DNA of 64,000 nucleotides from Carboxylicivirga sediminis (GCF_018156225.1 NZ_JAGTAR010000005.1:1-64000), one strand, 5' to 3'; positions 50,755 to 61,463 are shown, counted from the first letter of the stretch. The notes: generated by a model not told the origin, from the sequence alone. Translations and numbers: made by a program.

Positions 50755-53700
50755 ATGCTGCGTTTATATATATTAGGCACCATCTTATTCGTATTGCTGT
50801 TTTCGATAAAGGCCCAATACTCACAATATGGCTTTAATGGCCTGGATACGGAGAATGGCCTTAGCAATAACTCTGTGAATGGCATTCTGCAGGACAGTCG
50901 TGGTTATATGTGGTTCAGCACCTATTATGGTCTTAACCGTTATAATGGTTATGACATTAAAACCTATTTCAGCACTACAGATAAGGAAACAAGCCTGACA
51001 AGTAATTTCATCACTCAGCTGCTTGAAGATAATGACGGTAACATTTGGGTAGGCACAAAGTTTGGTTTAAATAAATACGATAAAGACACGGAGAGCTTTA
51101 CGCGCTATTGGGCTGATGATGAGCAACCGGCCGCCTTAACCAATAATCAGATTGGTGCCTTACTGCTCGATAGTCGGGGGCAAATGTGGGTTGGTACCAT
51201 GGGTGGAGGATTACATTATTACCATAAGCAAATAGACGGTTTTTCATGCTTCTCACAAAACGACACCATTGATACTTATATAAACACCATTTCGGCCATT
51301 ACCGAAGGCTATAACGGTGAACTATGGATTGGAACCTATGGCAATGGTCTGAGCATGTTTAATCCTAAAGAACACTTCTTTATCAATTTTGAATTTCCAA
51401 CGATGCAAATTAACTCATTGTTAGATGATGGGAACGGAAGCATCTGGATTGCGACTGATAACATGGGTTTGTACCGGTTCGATAAAGAGATGAAGGTTTA
51501 TGAGCGCTTCGACATGAAAGGAAGCAAGGTTAAAACCAACCTGAACATCATTCTCTCTCTGACACTCGATAAGGACGGCACCATATTGGCGGCCGTAGAT
51601 GGTGGAGGTATTATTAGCATCGATCCTATACATAAGGAAGTTATTAACAACAGGAATCAGAACAGTGCTTTCGAACAACTCGATACCAAAGCTGTCTTCT
51701 CGGTATATATTGATAGTAATGGACTCTATTGGGTAGGCACAATAGGCAAAGGCGTGCGCATTATCAATATGGATCGTAACCGTTTTCAGCACTTTACTCA
51801 CCAGGCGCTGAACCCACAAAGCATCAGCGACAATACTATCCTTTCGTTACTTGAGGACTCTAAAGGACGCATATGGGTGGGTACAGACGGAGGCGGTCTT
51901 AATTTATTTGACGTCACAAAAGAAACATTCAGAAGTTACAATCAGCTATCTTCTAACTTAAAAAGCAACGTAATCAAGCGTATATACGAAGACGATAAAC
52001 AAAACATATGGCTGGGGACCTATGGCAGCGGCCTGGCCCACCTCAACGAAACCACCAATGAATTAATCACCTATAATCCAAGCAATATAATAGACAATGA
52101 GGCTATCTCCATTTCTGTCTGGTCCATCACTCAACAAAAAAAAGACAAACTATGGATTGGTACATTGGGCAATGGTCTGTACGAATTTGACATCAATCAA
52201 AAAACCTTTATCCACTTAAAAGATGTATACCCCGAATTGAATGAGGTAATGAATGATTACATCCTGAGTTTATTTGTTGATTCACAAAAAAACCTATGGA
52301 TTGGGACCAGTAATGGCATCTATGTGTGGTTAAATAATGAAAAGAAATACATCAGGTACCTGTTTGATCGTATTAACGATAGTGGTGTAGGTAAGAACGC
52401 CATACTAAGCATAAAAGAAACCAGTGACGGACAAATATGGATTGGTTCAAATGGTGGTGGTATTTTCAAAATCGACCCTGACAATGGTGATATTGCAAAC
52501 CTCACTATTAACGACGGGCTGGCACAAGAGCAGGTGTATGATATCCTTGAAGTCGATAGCCAGAACATTTGGTTTGCTACACACGGTGGATTAACCAAAT
52601 ACGAGATTGAAACTGGTCGTTTCCAAAACTATGACACCCGTGATGGTTTGCTGGGTAGTACATTTAACAGCCTTTTGTATTCCAACAATGGCAAGTTAAT
52701 GGTGGGTGGTGTAAAGGGCCTAAATGTATTTGACCCGAATGTGATTAAGGTTAACGACAATGTACCCAAGGTACTGTTAGCTGAATTATACATTAACAAT
52801 ACACCTGTAAAAGCTGGCGAAGAAGACAGCCCGCTTTCACACAATATAGCCGATACCAAAGAAATAGTTCTGAACCATAACCAGACAAACATCGGCATAG
52901 AATTCGTCGCCATTAACTACTTTATATCGGAAAAGAACTCTTACAGCTACGTGCTTGAAAATACTTCAGAGGAATGGAGTAAAGCATCATCTAACCGACT
53001 GGTGAAATACAATAACCTCAAGCCCGGCGACTATACCTTTAAAGTGAAAGCCGCCAATAACGATGGCGTATGGAGCAACTCCGAAACCAGCTTGAAAATC
53101 AAAGTACTGGCTCCCTGGTGGAAACGCTGGTATGCTTATGTTGCTTATTTCCTAATCATTGGTGGGGTAATGTATGCCTATATACGTTATACAGTATTAT
53201 GGATTGACCTTAGGAGAAAGCTAGAATTTGAGGTTATGGAGCGCGAAAAGATTAAAGAACTGAACCAGATGCGCTTGCAGTTTTTCACCAATATATCGCA
53301 TGAGTTCCGCACCCCACTAACCTTGATTTCAGGACCACTTGAGACATTAAAGAGCAAGCTATCACTCAACAGCGATGACGAAAAACTTTTTAGCATAGCT
53401 CATAAAAACACAAACCTGCTATTACGCTTAATTAACCAGGTAATGGATTTCAGAAAGGTAGAAACCGGCTCAATGGCACTGAATATAAAAACCGGTGATA
53501 TAATCGCCTGCATCAAAGAGTATGGCGAATCTTTCAGGTACATGGCGGCTGAGCGTAATATGAGTTTTAGCATTCAAAGCAACATAGATGAGCTCAATAT
53601 CCAGTTCGATGAAGACATAATTGAGAAGGTAGTCTATAACCTACTCTCAAATGCTTTTAAATATGGAAAAGAGCAAGGCCATGTTTCATTGAACATGCAG

Positions 53701-54828
53701 CTAACACAGAATGCCGTTATTGAACACCAGCAACTGCTAATTAAAGTAAACGATGATGGCATCGGTATCGATAGTGATACGCCTGAAGAAGTATTTAAAC
53801 AATACAAACGCTTCAAACATGAGAATAAAGCAGTAGCAGGTACGGGTATTGGACTGGCCTTAACCAAATCGCTCGTCCAGCTGCACGGCGGAACAATTTC
53901 TGTGGATTCTGCCAAAAACAAGGGCACCACTTTTACTGTTGCATTACCAGTTGTTAATACAGGCATTCAGCAACATACTGATTTACCAGTCAATGAAACA
54001 TTTATTGAGAAAGCGGAACCCACCACCGTTAAAAAGGCAACTCAGGATAATGAAGATAAACAAAAGTATCAGCTGCTTATTGTTGATGACAATCAGCAGG
54101 TTGTTGACTTTTTGACGTCGGTACTGCAAGAGCGCTACCGGGTTAAGAGTGCTAACAATGGGCAGCAAGCCTTTGATTTGCTCAAAAAACGAACTTTTGA
54201 TCTCGTCATATCTGATGTAATGATGCCTGTAATGGATGGCATTGAATTATGTATGCAAATCAAATCTGACCTGCAAACGAGCCATATTCCGGTTATTTTA
54301 CTGACGGCCAAAACATCGGTTGAAAATAAAATAGAAGGTCTAAATACAGGTGCTGACGCCTATGTACCAAAGCCATTTAACCCTGAGCTGTTAAAAGCCT
54401 ACATTGATAACTTGCTAAAGAGCAGAGAGAAGCTTAAAGAGATCTTCACTGGCAATGCTATTATTTTACCATCTGAGATTACCAGTACGTCCGTAGATGA
54501 AACCTTTATAACAAAGGCCATTGATATTGTCAAAGCAAATATGGAAGATGAAAGCTTTGGCGTTGAGGAGTTAGGTAATGAACTGGCTATGAGTCGCAGT
54601 AACCTTCACCGCAAAATAAAGGCATTAACCGGCAAATCAACCACTGACTTTATTAGAACTATCCGCCTGAAAGAAGCAGCTGCGAAACTTATAAGCAGTG
54701 ATGATCAGATTAGTGAGATAGCCTATAAAGTAGGTTTTAATAGCAGCTCGTACTTTATTAAAAGCTTTAAAAAGGAATTTAGTATGTCGCCCGGGCAATA
54801 CAAACAAGCTCATCAGCGCTGGAACTAG
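50755..54828 (+). CDS. Hybrid two-component system regulator (HTCS)
   Basis: A 1357-residue one-protein signalling system. Signal peptide or first helix at residues 1-20, then a large periplasmic sensor of two beta-propellers with many W(I/V)GT repeats (about 25-680), a Y_Y_Y domain (about 700-780) and a membrane helix near 790-812. The kinase has phosphoacceptor His849 in NISHEFRTPLTLI and GTGIGLAL; the receiver (about 1105-1220) has Asp1154 in ISDVMMPVMDG; an AraC-type HTH closes the protein (about 1250-1357). HTCS proteins sense oligosaccharides and switch on glycan-use genes. No glycan-use locus is directly adjacent, so its target is open. Confidence 0.95.
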   Translation: MLRLYILGTILFVLLFSIKAQYSQYGFNGLDTENGLSNNSVNGILQDSRGYMWFSTYYGLNRYNGYDIKTYFSTTDKETSLTSNFITQLLEDNDGNIWVGTKFGLNKYDKDTESFTRYWADDEQPAALTNNQIGALLLDSRGQMWVGTMGGGLHYYHKQIDGFSCFSQNDTIDTYINTISAITEGYNGELWIGTYGNGLSMFNPKEHFFINFEFPTMQINSLLDDGNGSIWIATDNMGLYRFDKEMKVYERFDMKGSKVKTNLNIILSLTLDKDGTILAAVDGGGIISIDPIHKEVINNRNQNSAFEQLDTKAVFSVYIDSNGLYWVGTIGKGVRIINMDRNRFQHFTHQALNPQSISDNTILSLLEDSKGRIWVGTDGGGLNLFDVTKETFRSYNQLSSNLKSNVIKRIYEDDKQNIWLGTYGSGLAHLNETTNELITYNPSNIIDNEAISISVWSITQQKKDKLWIGTLGNGLYEFDINQKTFIHLKDVYPELNEVMNDYILSLFVDSQKNLWIGTSNGIYVWLNNEKKYIRYLFDRINDSGVGKNAILSIKETSDGQIWIGSNGGGIFKIDPDNGDIANLTINDGLAQEQVYDILEVDSQNIWFATHGGLTKYEIETGRFQNYDTRDGLLGSTFNSLLYSNNGKLMVGGVKGLNVFDPNVIKVNDNVPKVLLAELYINNTPVKAGEEDSPLSHNIADTKEIVLNHNQTNIGIEFVAINYFISEKNSYSYVLENTSEEWSKASSNRLVKYNNLKPGDYTFKVKAANNDGVWSNSETSLKIKVLAPWWKRWYAYVAYFLIIGGVMYAYIRYTVLWIDLRRKLEFEVMEREKIKELNQMRLQFFTNISHEFRTPLTLISGPLETLKSKLSLNSDDEKLFSIAHKNTNLLLRLINQVMDFRKVETGSMALNIKTGDIIACIKEYGESFRYMAAERNMSFSIQSNIDELNIQFDEDIIEKVVYNLLSNAFKYGKEQGHVSLNMQLTQNAVIEHQQLLIKVNDDGIGIDSDTPEEVFKQYKRFKHENKAVAGTGIGLALTKSLVQLHGGTISVDSAKNKGTTFTVALPVVNTGIQQHTDLPVNETFIEKAEPTTVKKATQDNEDKQKYQLLIVDDNQQVVDFLTSVLQERYRVKSANNGQQAFDLLKKRTFDLVISDVMMPVMDGIELCMQIKSDLQTSHIPVILLTAKTSVENKIEGLNTGADAYVPKPFNPELLKAYIDNLLKSREKLKEIFTGNAIILPSEITSTSVDETFITKAIDIVKANMEDESFGVEELGNELAMSRSNLHRKIKALTGKSTTDFIRTIRLKEAAAKLISSDDQISEIAYKVGFNSSSYFIKSFKKEFSMSPGQYKQAHQRWN

Positions 54829-54860
54829 CTACCCAAAAAATCTGTTGATAAATAAATAAG

Positions 54861-54868
54861 TAAATTTG
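54861..54868 (+). promoter_or_regulatory. -7 box of the acyltransferase/acyl-CoA synthetase unit
   Basis: Perfect TAAATTTG 58 bp before the start at 54927. No clear -33 TTTG. Confidence 0.5.
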
Positions 54869-54926
54869 TAACCTTGGCACAACATCTGCAGTAAAGCAAA
54901 CAGAATCATAAGGAAACACTATATTA

Positions 54927-55811
54927 TTGATGCACATATTCACAACCGGCATTTTCTTATCATTTGTTGGACTGGTAAGCATAATGCCATTTAAGCTCCT
55001 TTATGGGCTATCAAATTTTGCAGCCCTGATTATGGGTAAATTAGTCAAGTATCGCCATAAAGTGATATTTGAAAACCTTCATCAGGCATTCCCAGAAAAA
55101 TCACCTGCTGAAATTGAAGCAATTGCCAAGGGATTCTATCGAAACCTTACTGATAACCTGTTAGAAAGCTTCAAAGCGTTTTCGATGAAACGCTCCTCAA
55201 TAGTAAAACGGCATAAAATACATAATCCTGAGTTACTGGAACCTCTGCTAAATAAATACAATGGCGTGATTGGCGTTACCGCACATTATGCCAACTGGGA
55301 ATGGGGCAGTCAATCGGGCAGCCTACAATGCAACAACCAGTTTGCAGCCCTGTACAAGCCTCTCAAGAACAAATACATTAACAAGATACTTAAGCGAAGT
55401 AGGGTAAAATGCGGCACCGAACTGGTGTCTATCTACGAAACATCAGATTTGTTTGAGAGATCTATGAATAAAAAATGTGTTTACCTGATGGCGGCCGACC
55501 AGAGTCCGGCAAATGGTAAGCAACTTGATAATGCCTTCTGGTTTGATTTTTTCAATCGGCCAACGGCCTTCTTATACGGACCTGAAAAATATGCCAGAAA
55601 ATATAATTACCCGGTAGTTTACATCGATATTCAGCGCGTTAAGAGAGGCTATTACGAGGTCACACTATCAACACTTACCGAAACACCAAACGAGTTAAAC
55701 GAAGGAGAAATAACGCGTCTATACAAAGACAAAGTGGAGGAAGTAATTACAGCCAAGCCTGAAGATTGGTTGTGGTCACACCGCAGATGGAAACGTTCGC
55801 CAAAACAATAA
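54927..55811 (+). CDS. LpxL/HtrB-type lipid A acyltransferase
   Basis: A 294-residue inner-membrane acyltransferase of the lysophospholipid acyltransferase group. The catalytic HX4E motif is HYANWE (His119, Glu124), and an N-terminal membrane anchor covers about residues 5-35. The block VYLMAADQSPANG further on matches the LpxL/HtrB family, which adds a secondary acyl chain to lipid A. The acyl-CoA synthetase follows after 10 bp, so the two form an operon linking acyl activation to membrane lipid. The acyl donor and exact acceptor cannot be read from sequence. Confidence 0.9.
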   Translation: MMHIFTTGIFLSFVGLVSIMPFKLLYGLSNFAALIMGKLVKYRHKVIFENLHQAFPEKSPAEIEAIAKGFYRNLTDNLLESFKAFSMKRSSIVKRHKIHNPELLEPLLNKYNGVIGVTAHYANWEWGSQSGSLQCNNQFAALYKPLKNKYINKILKRSRVKCGTELVSIYETSDLFERSMNKKCVYLMAADQSPANGKQLDNAFWFDFFNRPTAFLYGPEKYARKYNYPVVYIDIQRVKRGYYEVTLSTLTETPNELNEGEITRLYKDKVEEVITAKPEDWLWSHRRWKRSPKQ

Positions 55812-55821
55812 ATATATCGCC

Positions 55822-57594
55822 ATGAAGGAAAATCATATAGCCAGAATGCTCCGTAGCAGAGCTGATAAATACACCACTCGTGAAGTATTTCGTTACAAAA
55901 ATGACGAATCTTATCAATCAATAGACTGGCAAACATTTAAAGAGCAATCCGAGCAAATTGCTAAGTTCCTTCTAGCCAAAAAAGCAACAACAGGCAGCAA
56001 TATTGGCATATACAGTCAAAACAGACCTCAATGGACCATCAGCGACTTAGCCATACTCTCCATCAGGTCAGTGGTGGTACCGCTCTACCCCACTGCTACT
56101 TTTGAGCAGTTAAAATACATTATTGACGAAACAGGGATGGAAATGCTGTTTGTTGGTGATGATGAGCAACTGGTGAATGCACAAAAAGCGTTAGATGAAA
56201 CCAGCAGTTTAAAGTACGTGGTTACTTTTAACTGCAACGCCAATAATGATGAACGCATATTTACTTTTGAACAAATACTAGAAACGAATTGTGAAGAGCA
56301 GACTACACAACTTTATAGTCAATTAGAAGAAGGCCAAGCTGATGATTTGGCAACAATAATTTATACTTCGGGCACAACAGGCGAACCCAAAGGCGTAATG
56401 TTGCACCACAGCCATTTTATGCACTCGTTTAAAATACATGATCAAAGACTAAGCTTATCTGAGAACGATGTGTCAATGTGCTTTTTGCCCCTAAGCCATG
56501 TTTTTGAACGTACCTGGACCTATTATCTGCTTCACTGCGGCGGAACCAATGTCTATAACGTCAATCCTAAGGCGATTATTGAGGAACTGCCAAAGGTCAG
56601 TCCAACGGTTATGTGTGTGGTACCTCGTTTTTTTGAGAAAACATATGATGCCATTCAACAAACAGCCGACAGGTGGCCTCAATGGCAAAAAAACGTATTT
56701 AACTGGGCTATTAAAACCGGTCAGTCGTATATTGAGTATGAAAAAGACAATCGAACTGCGCCTTTCAGTCTGTCTGTCAAAAGGCGCATTGCCAATGCGC
56801 TTGTATACAAAAAAATCAAACAGGTATTTGGCGGCAATATCCGCTTTATGCCTTGTGCCGGTTCAGCATTAAATAACTTTCTGTTGCGCTTTTTCCATAG
56901 CATAGGCTTACACATCTGCTATGGGTATGGCACTACAGAAACAACTGCCACCGTTTCGTGTATGCCTAATCAGAACTACGATTTTGATTATACCGGAGAT
57001 ATCATGCCCGATATTGAAGTAAAAATCAATGAGGAGAACATGATACTGGTAAAAGGAGAAACAGTATTCTCGGGTTATTACAAGAAACCAGAACAAACTG
57101 CAGAAGTATTAAAGGATGGCTGGTATTACACGGGCGATCAGGGCTCTATTCCTCAGCCAGGCAAGTTGCATATGACCGAACGCATCAAGGATATCATAAA
57201 AACATCAACTGGCAAGTATATTTCGCCACAGAAAATAGAATTGGAGCTCTCTAAAAGTAAGTTTATTGAGCAAATATGCATTATAGGTGACAACCGTAAA
57301 TACCTTACTGCGCTCATTGTGCCTACTTATCCGGCTATTGAAAAACTGGCTAACTCTGAAAACATTAAGGCTGAGAATATGGCTGTTTTACTTGCAGAAC
57401 CATTTATCTACAAACTCATTGAAAAGGAAATAGCCAAATGCCAGACCCACTTACCAAGGCACGAGCATGTAATTAAGTTTCACTTGCTTCCTGAACCATT
57501 CAGTATCGACAATTCAATGCTTACCAACTCACTAAAAGTGAGAAGAAAGCAGGTAAACCAGATTTATAGCGATACGATTGAAGCCATGTATTAA
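55822..57594 (+). CDS. Long-chain acyl-CoA synthetase (AMP-forming)
   Basis: A 590-residue adenylate-forming enzyme that activates fatty acids to acyl-CoA. The P-loop-like motif is TIIYTSGTTGEPKGVML (residues about 173-189), followed by YGYGTTETTAT, the DGWYYTGDQG block and the lid region with ERIKDIIKTSTGKYISP. Length and motif order match the FadD15/long-chain group of Bacteroidota. No membrane segment; it likely associates with the inner membrane. In an operon with the LpxL-type gene. Downstream, an imperfect GC-rich hairpin at 57614-57660 separates it from the convergent helicase gene. Confidence 0.93.
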   Translation: MKENHIARMLRSRADKYTTREVFRYKNDESYQSIDWQTFKEQSEQIAKFLLAKKATTGSNIGIYSQNRPQWTISDLAILSIRSVVVPLYPTATFEQLKYIIDETGMEMLFVGDDEQLVNAQKALDETSSLKYVVTFNCNANNDERIFTFEQILETNCEEQTTQLYSQLEEGQADDLATIIYTSGTTGEPKGVMLHHSHFMHSFKIHDQRLSLSENDVSMCFLPLSHVFERTWTYYLLHCGGTNVYNVNPKAIIEELPKVSPTVMCVVPRFFEKTYDAIQQTADRWPQWQKNVFNWAIKTGQSYIEYEKDNRTAPFSLSVKRRIANALVYKKIKQVFGGNIRFMPCAGSALNNFLLRFFHSIGLHICYGYGTTETTATVSCMPNQNYDFDYTGDIMPDIEVKINEENMILVKGETVFSGYYKKPEQTAEVLKDGWYYTGDQGSIPQPGKLHMTERIKDIIKTSTGKYISPQKIELELSKSKFIEQICIIGDNRKYLTALIVPTYPAIEKLANSENIKAENMAVLLAEPFIYKLIEKEIAKCQTHLPRHEHVIKFHLLPEPFSIDNSMLTNSLKVRRKQVNQIYSDTIEAMY

Positions 57595-57613
57595 TAGGAT
57601 TCAACTTTCGGGT

Positions 57614-57660
57614 GAGTAAGTGCCGAAGGCGACGAAATTTTTATTCCGGCGCCTTACCTC
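57614..57660. repeat. Imperfect hairpin with dispersed-repeat core
   Basis: GAG-TAAG-TGCCG pairs with CGGCGCCTTACCTC with small bulges. AAGTGCCGAAGGCGA (57618-57632) is the exact inverse of 25963-25977. It may also serve as a terminator between the convergent genes. Confidence 0.5.
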
Positions 57661-57674
57661 GACACTCTTTTATC

Positions 57675-60600
57675 TTACCCCAATAAATCCTTAATATCGT
57701 CGATGGTAAGGTTCTTCATGATGGCCTCATCCGTTTGAACGATATCGCCGGCTACTTTCTTTTTACGTTCCTGCAGCTTCAATATCTTTTCCTCAACTGT
57801 ATCGCGGCAAATCATGCGATAAGCAAACACCTTCTTATCCTGCCCAATGCGATAACAGCGGTCAATAGCCTGATTTTCCACCGCCGGGTTCCACCATGGA
57901 TCGATAATATACACATAGTCAGCAGCCGTCAGGTTAAGACCTGTTCCTCCAGCCTTGAGGCTAATAAGGAATACGCGCAATTCATCATTGGTCTGAAAGT
58001 TATTGACCGATTGTTCGCGCTGCTTGGTTGAGCTTTTACCATCAAGGTATTCAAAATCAATGCTTCGTCGGCTCAGTTCATCCTTAATTAATCCCAGCAT
58101 CTTCACAAACTGTGAGAAGATAAGTATTTTATGGTTCGCTGTCTTATCAGTGATGTGCTGCACAATCTCTTTGATTTTCACCGATTCAGTTACATCAAAA
58201 TTGCTACCCTTCACCAGCTGTGGCGAGTCGCAAATCTGACGCAAGCGGGTTAAGGCTTCGAGCACCATCAGTTTACTTTTGCCAATGCCCTCGTCCTTCA
58301 CTTTACCAATCAGCTGGTCGCGGAACTGATTGCGATAGGCATCATACACCTTACGCTGTGCAGTATCCATTTCACAAAAGATAACATCCTCTGTTTTAGG
58401 TGGCAACTCTGAAGCCACTTTCTCCTTGGTACGGCGCAACACAAAGGGATTAATCAGCTTCTGCAGTTCATTACCTATCAACTCATCACCATCTTTATCA
58501 ATGGCATTGGCAAAACCTTCCTTAAACCCAGAAACAGACCCCAGAAATCCGCGATTCACAAAGCTCATTTGCGCATATAAATCAAAAGTACTATTTTCAA
58601 TGGGTGTACCTGTCATCGCCAATCGACCTTTGGCTTTCAGCAGACTGGCTGCCTTAAATCGTCTTGATGCCGGGTTTTTGATAGCCTGCGATTCATCCAG
58701 CACTATATAATTGAACTGATAGTCTTTCAGCAGCTCAATATCGCGCAGTAATATGCCATAGCTGGTAAATACAATGTCATAATCGTCAAACAAGCGAGTA
58801 TCATTCACCCTGTCGACGCCGTAATGATAGTATGCACGAAGTTTTGGCGCAAACTTACGTATTTCATTCTCCCAGTTGAACAGCAGCGTAGTAGGCACAA
58901 TAATGAGGTTAGTAGTTGAATCGCGCTCCACCACCTGCTGCAGGAACGTAAGCACCTGCAAGGTTTTTCCCAATCCCATATCATCGGCCAGGATACCACC
59001 CCACTGCATCTCGTGCAGGAAATTAAGCCAGTTAACACCCTCTTTCTGATAGTGGCGCAGCTCAGCACTAATGGATGAAGGCACCTCAGTAGCCTCAATC
59101 TGTGTAAACGCCGCCAAGCGTCGGCGCTTCTCGGCCAATTCTTCCACAACAGTCGCATCCTCTATATTATCAAATAGCTCATCAATAATGGAAAAGCGCA
59201 GTTTAGAAACCGATAGCTGTTCCCCATTCACTTCTCCATGCCTGAAGTATCGCTCGAAACGATGAAACCATTCTGAAGGCAGCACACCTACTGATCCATC
59301 GGCCAACTGAATAAAGCGCTGCTTATTCATCACTGCCTTACGAATCTCACTAAGCTTCACCACGTTGTCCCCAAAACTCACATTAATTTGAATATCAAAC
59401 CAATCCTGACCCGAGCTAATGGTCGTAGAAATCTTACCCTTATGCGGCGAGTATTTAAAACTCTTAAGCTCTTTCAAACCATATACCTCGATATTATTAT
59501 GCTGCAGCGCATCAAAAAATCGATAAAACCACATATCGTGGCTAAACTCGTTATAGTGCAGATGAAACACCTTGCTGCTCTTTTGCGCTTCAAACCTGGG
59601 ATGAAGCGTAGATAGTTGTTCTGCAAAATCATCCTCCAACTCAAAGTTGCGCTTGTACTGTATGGTTTTATCATCCTCCTCAATAAGGATGTTTCCATTG
59701 GTAGTGAGTTTAACCGATACTCCATGGTGGTATTCCACCTGAGGGGTGATAATCAGGTGATGATCGCGTTCAGACAAAAACACTTGCTTCTTTTTAAAAT
59801 CCAGTTCAGCCGTTTCAAGGACGTAAATTCCCTTATCAAACTCCATATCGAAGCTATGTGCCAGTGGTTTTATCACTTGCTCAAAGAACAGGTCTTTATG
59901 CGTCTTCACCATCTTAATGGGCTCATTGTGCTCTACAATCAGCTTAGCCACCCGATAATCCTTGGTGACATAATAGGCGCCATCAATCACATAAATAAAT
60001 TGCCCAGAGAGTTCAGTATTAATGGTATCAATTGCTAAAGTTCGGTCACCAATTCGCAGCTTAGGATTCAGGTACACAAATGTGTCATCCTCTTTCACCT
60101 CATAAAAAGCATCAATGGGCTCAGCTGCAATCTCAATCGGCTCCAAATCGGCACGGCGCAGCTTATAATTATTCGATGGGTTAATGTACACATGCTTTTC
60201 TTGTGCCAGCAACTCCATTATTCGCTTATGCACAATAAATAAATCAGATGCTTTGATGGGCGCATTGCATTCATCAATTAGCTCCAGCAATTCTTTCTGA
60301 TGCTCACTGATTGTTAGCAGGTAATCTTCGTGCATGCCATCATACTCGGCAATGTGCGAACTCAGGGCATCACGCTTTTTATTGGGTTTACCAATGATTG
60401 GCGTCAATTCAATAACGTAGTTGTCACTGAAATAGGTTTTAGTGGTACGCAACTCAAGTACAAAGCCCATTTCGCGCTCCTGCTTCTGTACTTCCTCCTG
60501 TGTTTCCAGATGGAATGTCTCTACATCAATTTCGTGTAAAATCTGGTCGACTATGTGCTTTTCATCAGGCTGTACTGGTATCAGTCCTTTTGCAAAATCA

Positions 60601-61403
60601 GTTTGCTTAGCCACCAATCCCAGCTTTTCATCAAAACCAATGGTAAAATAGGTATCGAACTGGCCGGAGGTAATACCATGCTTCTGCAGTGTTTCTGTCT
60701 TCACCCCTTCCAGGCTGTTTTTAAAAACTCTCTTGAGAATATCCGGGCTGGCAGATCGGGCAAACTTAAGCAAACAAACCACCTCAGGTTCGGTGAGCGA
60801 TTGCAGGTTGGTTTTCTCTTCAGGTGAAATATACACCTTATCATCAATGTAACTAAAAACAAGCCTGGCGTGTTTTTTAAAATTCTGATCCAACTCCACT
60901 ATGAGCTTATTGTCGCGCACAATCAATTCAGAAATATAGCTTACCTGGTAGCTGTAAGATACAGCACTCAGCACCGAGTAGGTGGTATTCTCCTTCACAA
61001 ACGACTCGGTGATACGCTCGAAAGAGGGCAGTTCAAAGCCCAATACCGAACGCCCCGAGACAGCACGCTGGCTGGATTGCTCTTCGCGCTTATCAAAGCC
61101 CATCTGAATATTGCCATCTATATCAGCTATAAACAGTAGAGCAGCAATCGTGTGTACACAAAACCGACCGCCAATATAAGAACAGTTACACATGGTCTCT
61201 ATCTGGCGCTGATTCAGGTTACGAATCTGCACCTTGTGCATTTTTGTATCCTTCACCGAAAAAATCCAGTTATCCAGTGCTTTCTGGTAGAGCTGTAACG
61301 ACACCTTGCCCTCCTTATAAAGATTGGTGCCCGCACTACTTATATCGTTTGATGTATAAAAGTCTATTGCATCACTAATGTATTCTCTCACGCTTTCCGC
61401 CAT
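57675..61403 (-). CDS. SWIM zinc finger / SNF2 family helicase
   Basis: A 1242-residue DNA-dependent ATPase. A SWIM zinc finger lies at the N terminus (Cys72, Cys74, Cys82, His84 in CNCSYIGGRFCVH). After a long middle region comes the SNF2 engine: motif I ILADDMGLGKTLQV, motif II VLDESQAIKNP (DESQ box), motif III MTGTPIENS, and the C-terminal helicase domain with LISLKAGGTGLNLT and YIIDPWWNPAVENQAIDRCYRIGQ. SWIM-SNF2 proteins remodel protein-DNA contacts, acting in transcription or repair; the exact role in bacteria is poorly known. Single-gene unit, preceded by a -7 box and an overlapping inverted repeat. Confidence 0.93.
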   Translation of the reverse strand: MAESVREYISDAIDFYTSNDISSAGTNLYKEGKVSLQLYQKALDNWIFSVKDTKMHKVQIRNLNQRQIETMCNCSYIGGRFCVHTIAALLFIADIDGNIQMGFDKREEQSSQRAVSGRSVLGFELPSFERITESFVKENTTYSVLSAVSYSYQVSYISELIVRDNKLIVELDQNFKKHARLVFSYIDDKVYISPEEKTNLQSLTEPEVVCLLKFARSASPDILKRVFKNSLEGVKTETLQKHGITSGQFDTYFTIGFDEKLGLVAKQTDFAKGLIPVQPDEKHIVDQILHEIDVETFHLETQEEVQKQEREMGFVLELRTTKTYFSDNYVIELTPIIGKPNKKRDALSSHIAEYDGMHEDYLLTISEHQKELLELIDECNAPIKASDLFIVHKRIMELLAQEKHVYINPSNNYKLRRADLEPIEIAAEPIDAFYEVKEDDTFVYLNPKLRIGDRTLAIDTINTELSGQFIYVIDGAYYVTKDYRVAKLIVEHNEPIKMVKTHKDLFFEQVIKPLAHSFDMEFDKGIYVLETAELDFKKKQVFLSERDHHLIITPQVEYHHGVSVKLTTNGNILIEEDDKTIQYKRNFELEDDFAEQLSTLHPRFEAQKSSKVFHLHYNEFSHDMWFYRFFDALQHNNIEVYGLKELKSFKYSPHKGKISTTISSGQDWFDIQINVSFGDNVVKLSEIRKAVMNKQRFIQLADGSVGVLPSEWFHRFERYFRHGEVNGEQLSVSKLRFSIIDELFDNIEDATVVEELAEKRRRLAAFTQIEATEVPSSISAELRHYQKEGVNWLNFLHEMQWGGILADDMGLGKTLQVLTFLQQVVERDSTTNLIIVPTTLLFNWENEIRKFAPKLRAYYHYGVDRVNDTRLFDDYDIVFTSYGILLRDIELLKDYQFNYIVLDESQAIKNPASRRFKAASLLKAKGRLAMTGTPIENSTFDLYAQMSFVNRGFLGSVSGFKEGFANAIDKDGDELIGNELQKLINPFVLRRTKEKVASELPPKTEDVIFCEMDTAQRKVYDAYRNQFRDQLIGKVKDEGIGKSKLMVLEALTRLRQICDSPQLVKGSNFDVTESVKIKEIVQHITDKTANHKILIFSQFVKMLGLIKDELSRRSIDFEYLDGKSSTKQREQSVNNFQTNDELRVFLISLKAGGTGLNLTAADYVYIIDPWWNPAVENQAIDRCYRIGQDKKVFAYRMICRDTVEEKILKLQERKKKVAGDIVQTDEAIMKNLTIDDIKDLLG

Positions 61404-61435
61404 AATCCTTTTTCAATTTGAAAAGTGCTAATCCG

Positions 61436-61443
61436 CAAAAATA
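61436..61443 (-). promoter_or_regulatory. -7 box of the helicase gene
   Basis: Perfect TAnnTTTG on the minus strand (TATTTTTG), 32 bp before the start at 61403. Confidence 0.55.
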
Positions 61444-61463
61444 CTAACAGTAACGCAAATATC

